Shown here piece after piece: positions 6,002-7,839 of a stretch of DNA of 7,839 nucleotides; within the stretch, counting starts at the first letter, position 1; each line of letters opens with the position of its first letter. The notes beneath the pieces are model-generated. The model had not been told where the DNA came from, did not search any database, and worked only from the letters and a program-made list of their open reading frames with translations. The DNA is from Pseudomonadota bacterium. GTDB taxonomy: Bacteria; Pseudomonadota; Alphaproteobacteria; Sphingomonadales; Sphingomonadaceae. The stretch lies in contig CAUJJQ010000088.1 of assembly GCA_963205285.1 (NCBI GenBank), forward strand, positions 1 through 7,839. The letters run 5' to 3'. A program made the translations under genes and the position numbers.

Positions 6002-7094
6002 CGTCCAAAAATGCTGCAACATCGGCCAGATTGACATCGGCTTCGACATAGCTGGCCCCGATGCCGCGCGCCAAAATAAAGGGGACGCGCCCGCCGGTTG
6101 CCTTTTTATCATGCGCCATATGGGCAGTAAGTGCGGCGCCACTGGCCTTTGTCCCCGCGCTCAACAGGCTGTGCGGCAGGCCGATTTCGGCAAGGTGCCC
6201 GCGCACCTGCGCGGCATCCGCTGCCGGGCATATGCCGCGCCGCACCGAATAATCAAAGGCGAGCGCCATGCCCGCCGCCACCGCTTCGCCATGGAGCAAG
6301 GCGTCGGAAAATCCGGCCTCGGCCTCCAACGCATGGCCGAAAGTGTGACCAAGGTTGAGCAGCGCGCGCACCCCGCGCGTTTCGCGCTCATCCGCTGCGA
6401 CAATCGCTGCTTTGGCGCGCACCGACCGGTGGATGGCATGCACCTGCGCTGCGCTGTCGCCAGCCAGCAACTGCGCGCCATTTTGCGTGCACCAGTCAAA
6501 AAATGCAGCGTCATCAATCAGACCATATTTGATTACTTCGGCATAGCCTGCCCGCATTTGGCGCGACGGCAGGGTGGAAAGCACCTCAGGGTCAATCAGG
6601 ACGAGCGCGGGCTGATGAAACTGGCCGATCAGATTTTTTCCCGCGCGCGTATTGATCGCCGTCTTGCCGCCGACCGATGAATCGACGTCGGCCAATAATG
6701 TCGTCGGTATCTGCACAAAGGCACAGCCGCGTTTCAATATCGCGCTGGCAAAGCCGACAAGGTCGCCGACTACCCCGCCGCCCAAAGCGACGATATGGTC
6801 GCTGCGTTCGACCCCCAGTGCAATCAGATCATCGCACAGCTTTGCCAGCCCATTCCAGCTTTTGCTGGCTTCACCCGATGGGATGATGATAGCATGGTTG
6901 GCAATGCCCGCGCCATCAAGCGCGGCTTGCAAATGTTCGAGATGCACCGTGACATTGGCGTCGGCGACGATGACCAACCGGCGTCCTTTGCTGAGCGGGC
7001 CGAGGTAATCGGCAGCGCGACGCAGCAATCCGGCCCCGATGATAATGTCATAGGGACGGTCGGCCAGCGCCACCGGCACCATTATGTCGCTCAT
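5991..7094 (-). CDS. aroB: 3-dehydroquinate synthase
   Basis: AroB converts DAHP to 3-dehydroquinate, the second step of the shikimate pathway, in the cytoplasm using NAD+ and a divalent metal. The 367-residue length is normal. The NAD-binding block 'ALGGGVVGDLVGFAS' covers 103-117 and is followed by the hallmark 'IPTTLLADVDSSVGGKTAIN' (about 129-148). Likely zinc ligands are Glu186 in 'AGYAEVIKYG', His250 in 'LLNLGHTFGHALEAE' and His268 in 'HGEAVAAGMA'. The C-terminal 'HDKKATGG' substrate loop is present near 328-335. The ATG at 7094 overlaps the aroK stop (ATGA), and a GGAGG ten bases upstream (7109-7105) decides the start against an internal ATG at 7082. It is cotranscribed with aroK and convergent with the DUF423 gene. 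No key residue appears to be missing. Confidence 0.97.
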   Translation of the reverse strand: MSDIMVPVALADRPYDIIIGAGLLRRAADYLGPLSKGRRLVIVADANVTVHLEHLQAALDGAGIANHAIIIPSGEASKSWNGLAKLCDDLIALGVERSDHIVALGGGVVGDLVGFASAILKRGCAFVQIPTTLLADVDSSVGGKTAINTRAGKNLIGQFHQPALVLIDPEVLSTLPSRQMRAGYAEVIKYGLIDDAAFFDWCTQNGAQLLAGDSAAQVHAIHRSVRAKAAIVAADERETRGVRALLNLGHTFGHALEAEAGFSDALLHGEAVAAGMALAFDYSVRRGICPAADAAQVRGHLAEIGLPHSLLSAGTKASGAALTAHMAHDKKATGGRVPFILARGIGASYVEADVNLADVAAFLDEAE

Positions 7095-7684
7095 GCCAAA
7101 TAATCCTCCAACGCCGACAAAATGGCGTCCAATGTGCGTTTATGCGGGCCGGCGTCCGATGCCACACGGATATGTGCCATCGCATAAGCATCGCGCCGTT
7201 CGGCGCATAATCGTTCCAATGTTGCTGCGGGGTTGCCGGTGCGCAGTAGCGGGCGATGGTCACGCCGCGATGTGCGTTCGACCAGGGTTTCAACCGATGC
7301 GTCGAGCCAGATAACAATACCGCGCGCCAATATATCGTCGCGGGTCGCGGGTTGGACAAAGGCACCGCCGCCGGTCGCCAATACGCACTGGCCATGGCCG
7401 AGCAGGCGGGCAATCACCCGCCGTTCACCATCGCGAAAATAATCTTCCCCATCGCGGGCGAAAATTTCCGGAATGCTGGATTGCGCTGCCGTTTCAATCG
7501 CTTCGTCGGCATCATGAAAGGGAACATGCAGCCGCGCGGCGAGCCGCCTGCCAATGCTCGACTTGCCCGAACCCATCATACCAACCAGCACCAGTGGCCT
7601 TTTAAGCCGCGCGGTCAGCCGACGCACATCACCCATATAGGCAGCGTCCGATGGTTCGGGCGGGGCAGGCGGGCAATCGACCAT
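7091..7684 (-). CDS. aroK: Shikimate kinase
   Basis: AroK phosphorylates shikimate at the 3-hydroxyl with ATP, the fifth step of the shikimate pathway. From the chosen start the protein has 197 residues. Walker A 'GMMGSGKSS' is at 35-43 (Lys41). The shikimate-binding Asp60 lies in 'HDADEAIE', Arg84 in 'DYFRDGE', and the glycine triplet 105-107 in 'ATGGGAF'. The lid motif 'RRDHRPLL' at 140-147 carries Arg144, and 'CAERRDAYAMA' supplies the late arginine. The start is uncertain. ATG 7684 gives the ~30-residue lead common in alphaproteobacterial AroK. ATG 7636 would shorten it by 16 residues, and ATG 7717 would lengthen it by 11. None has a good ribosome site. The end overlaps aroB by ATGA, a usual aroK-aroB operon. 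Confidence 0.93.
   Translation of the reverse strand: MVDCPPAPPEPSDAAYMGDVRRLTARLKRPLVLVGMMGSGKSSIGRRLAARLHVPFHDADEAIETAAQSSIPEIFARDGEDYFRDGERRVIARLLGHGQCVLATGGGAFVQPATRDDILARGIVIWLDASVETLVERTSRRDHRPLLRTGNPAATLERLCAERRDAYAMAHIRVASDAGPHKRTLDAILSALEDYLA
7105..7109 (-). promoter_or_regulatory. Ribosome binding site GGAGG for aroB
   Basis: A perfect GGAGG on the minus strand lies inside the last codons of aroK, ten bases before the aroB ATG at 7094. It supports that start and allows aroB to be translated independently of pure stop-start coupling. Confidence 0.65.
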
Positions 7685-7700
7685 GGTCGCAGCGCTTAAG

Positions 7701-7741
7701 ATGCATTTGATGCACATGCAATTGCGCGGGCGCGCGCGCGC
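7701..7741. repeat. Three ATGCA repeats and an alternating GC tract upstream of aroK
   Basis: ATGCA occurs three times at 7701-7705, 7710-7714 and 7716-7720. Ten bases later, six GC dinucleotides run at 7730-7741, with another GCGCG just before at 7724-7728. The arrangement lies in the probable aroK leader or operator zone, unless the upstream ATG 7717 is used. No known operator is recognised; the GC tract may simply reflect base composition. Confidence 0.45.
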
Positions 7742-7758
7742 TGATACGGGGAGCGTGG

Positions 7759-7764
7759 ATTATA
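7759..7764 (-). promoter_or_regulatory. Possible -10 element of the aroK-aroB promoter
   Basis: A perfect TATAAT on the minus strand lies 74 bases before the preferred aroK ATG (7684) and 41 before ATG 7717. The hexamer 17 bases upstream is CTCGCC, a poor -35, and TTTGCC sits too close. It is the best promoter-like site in front of the operon, but rests on a single hexamer. Confidence 0.35.
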
Positions 7765-7777
7765 GGGTCAGGCAAAG

Positions 7778-7839
7778 GTGAGGCGAGTGGCGGGTATCAG
7801 GCGCGGCCATATCTGGATGGGGACGGCGGCGATGCTGCT
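7778..7839 (+). CDS. Possible start of a divergent gene with a signal-peptide-like N-terminus (runs off window)
   Basis: From GTG 7778 the frame is open to the window end and reads an arginine-rich start (VRRVAGIRRGHIW) followed by the beginning of a hydrophobic stretch (MGTAAML). This resembles a signal peptide or a first membrane helix. The direction would be divergent from aroK, a common arrangement. There is only a weak CAGG at 7769-7772 before it, and an ATG at 7817 is another possible start. The same bases on the minus strand are also open from the window edge to a TGA at 7770-7768, so the end of a minus-strand gene cannot be excluded. About twenty codons are too few to name a family. 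Confidence 0.25.
   Translation, partial: MRRVAGIRRGHIWMGTAAML

Noticed and set aside
6111..6680. 189-codon open frame on the plus strand opposite aroB
   Set aside because: It is antisense to aroB, whose catalytic motifs run through this stretch; the composition is that of a shadow frame.

Overview
The window looks like chromosomal DNA of an alphaproteobacterium, most likely a sphingomonad (Sphingopyxis/Sphingorhabdus type). That placement is inferred from the GC-rich but ATT/TTG-containing codon use, the resemblance of the proteins to sphingomonad and rhizobial versions, and the gene neighbourhood. I see no phage, transposon, CRISPR or RNA gene, and every gene has a recognisable family. It reads as a conserved housekeeping region rather than a defence or mobile island.

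Layout. Positions 2-367 (+) hold the C-terminal part of a DUF2490 outer-membrane/periplasmic protein. Converging on it are two minus-strand genes: a DUF4345 membrane protein (375-743) and, upstream of it, a DUF4197 lipoprotein (745-1424). The DUF4197 frame is broken by one base in a G run near 957-960. A 94-base intergenic region (1425-1518) separates this pair from a tightly packed plus-strand operon. The operon runs radA (DNA repair ATPase), cvpA, a NifU/IscU-N-like Fe-S scaffold gene, a Kef-type cation:proton antiporter (CPA2), and a DUF423 membrane protein. The last four genes start within 11 bases of, or overlapping, the preceding stop, so translational coupling is likely.

The DUF423 stop (5990) directly abuts the stop of the oppositely oriented aroB (5991), with no intergenic base. 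A small inverted repeat is centred on the two stops. aroB (dehydroquinate synthase) lies downstream of aroK (shikimate kinase), and the two overlap by ATGA. Together they supply two steps of the shikimate pathway to chorismate and the aromatic amino acids. Upstream of aroK lie a candidate promoter (TATAAT), an alternating GC tract, three ATGCA repeats, and perhaps the first codons of a divergent gene running off the window.

The points most worth a second look are the DUF4197 frame break, the two-cysteine Fe-S scaffold homologue, and the zero-gap convergent junction. I found no convincing undescribed multi-gene system.
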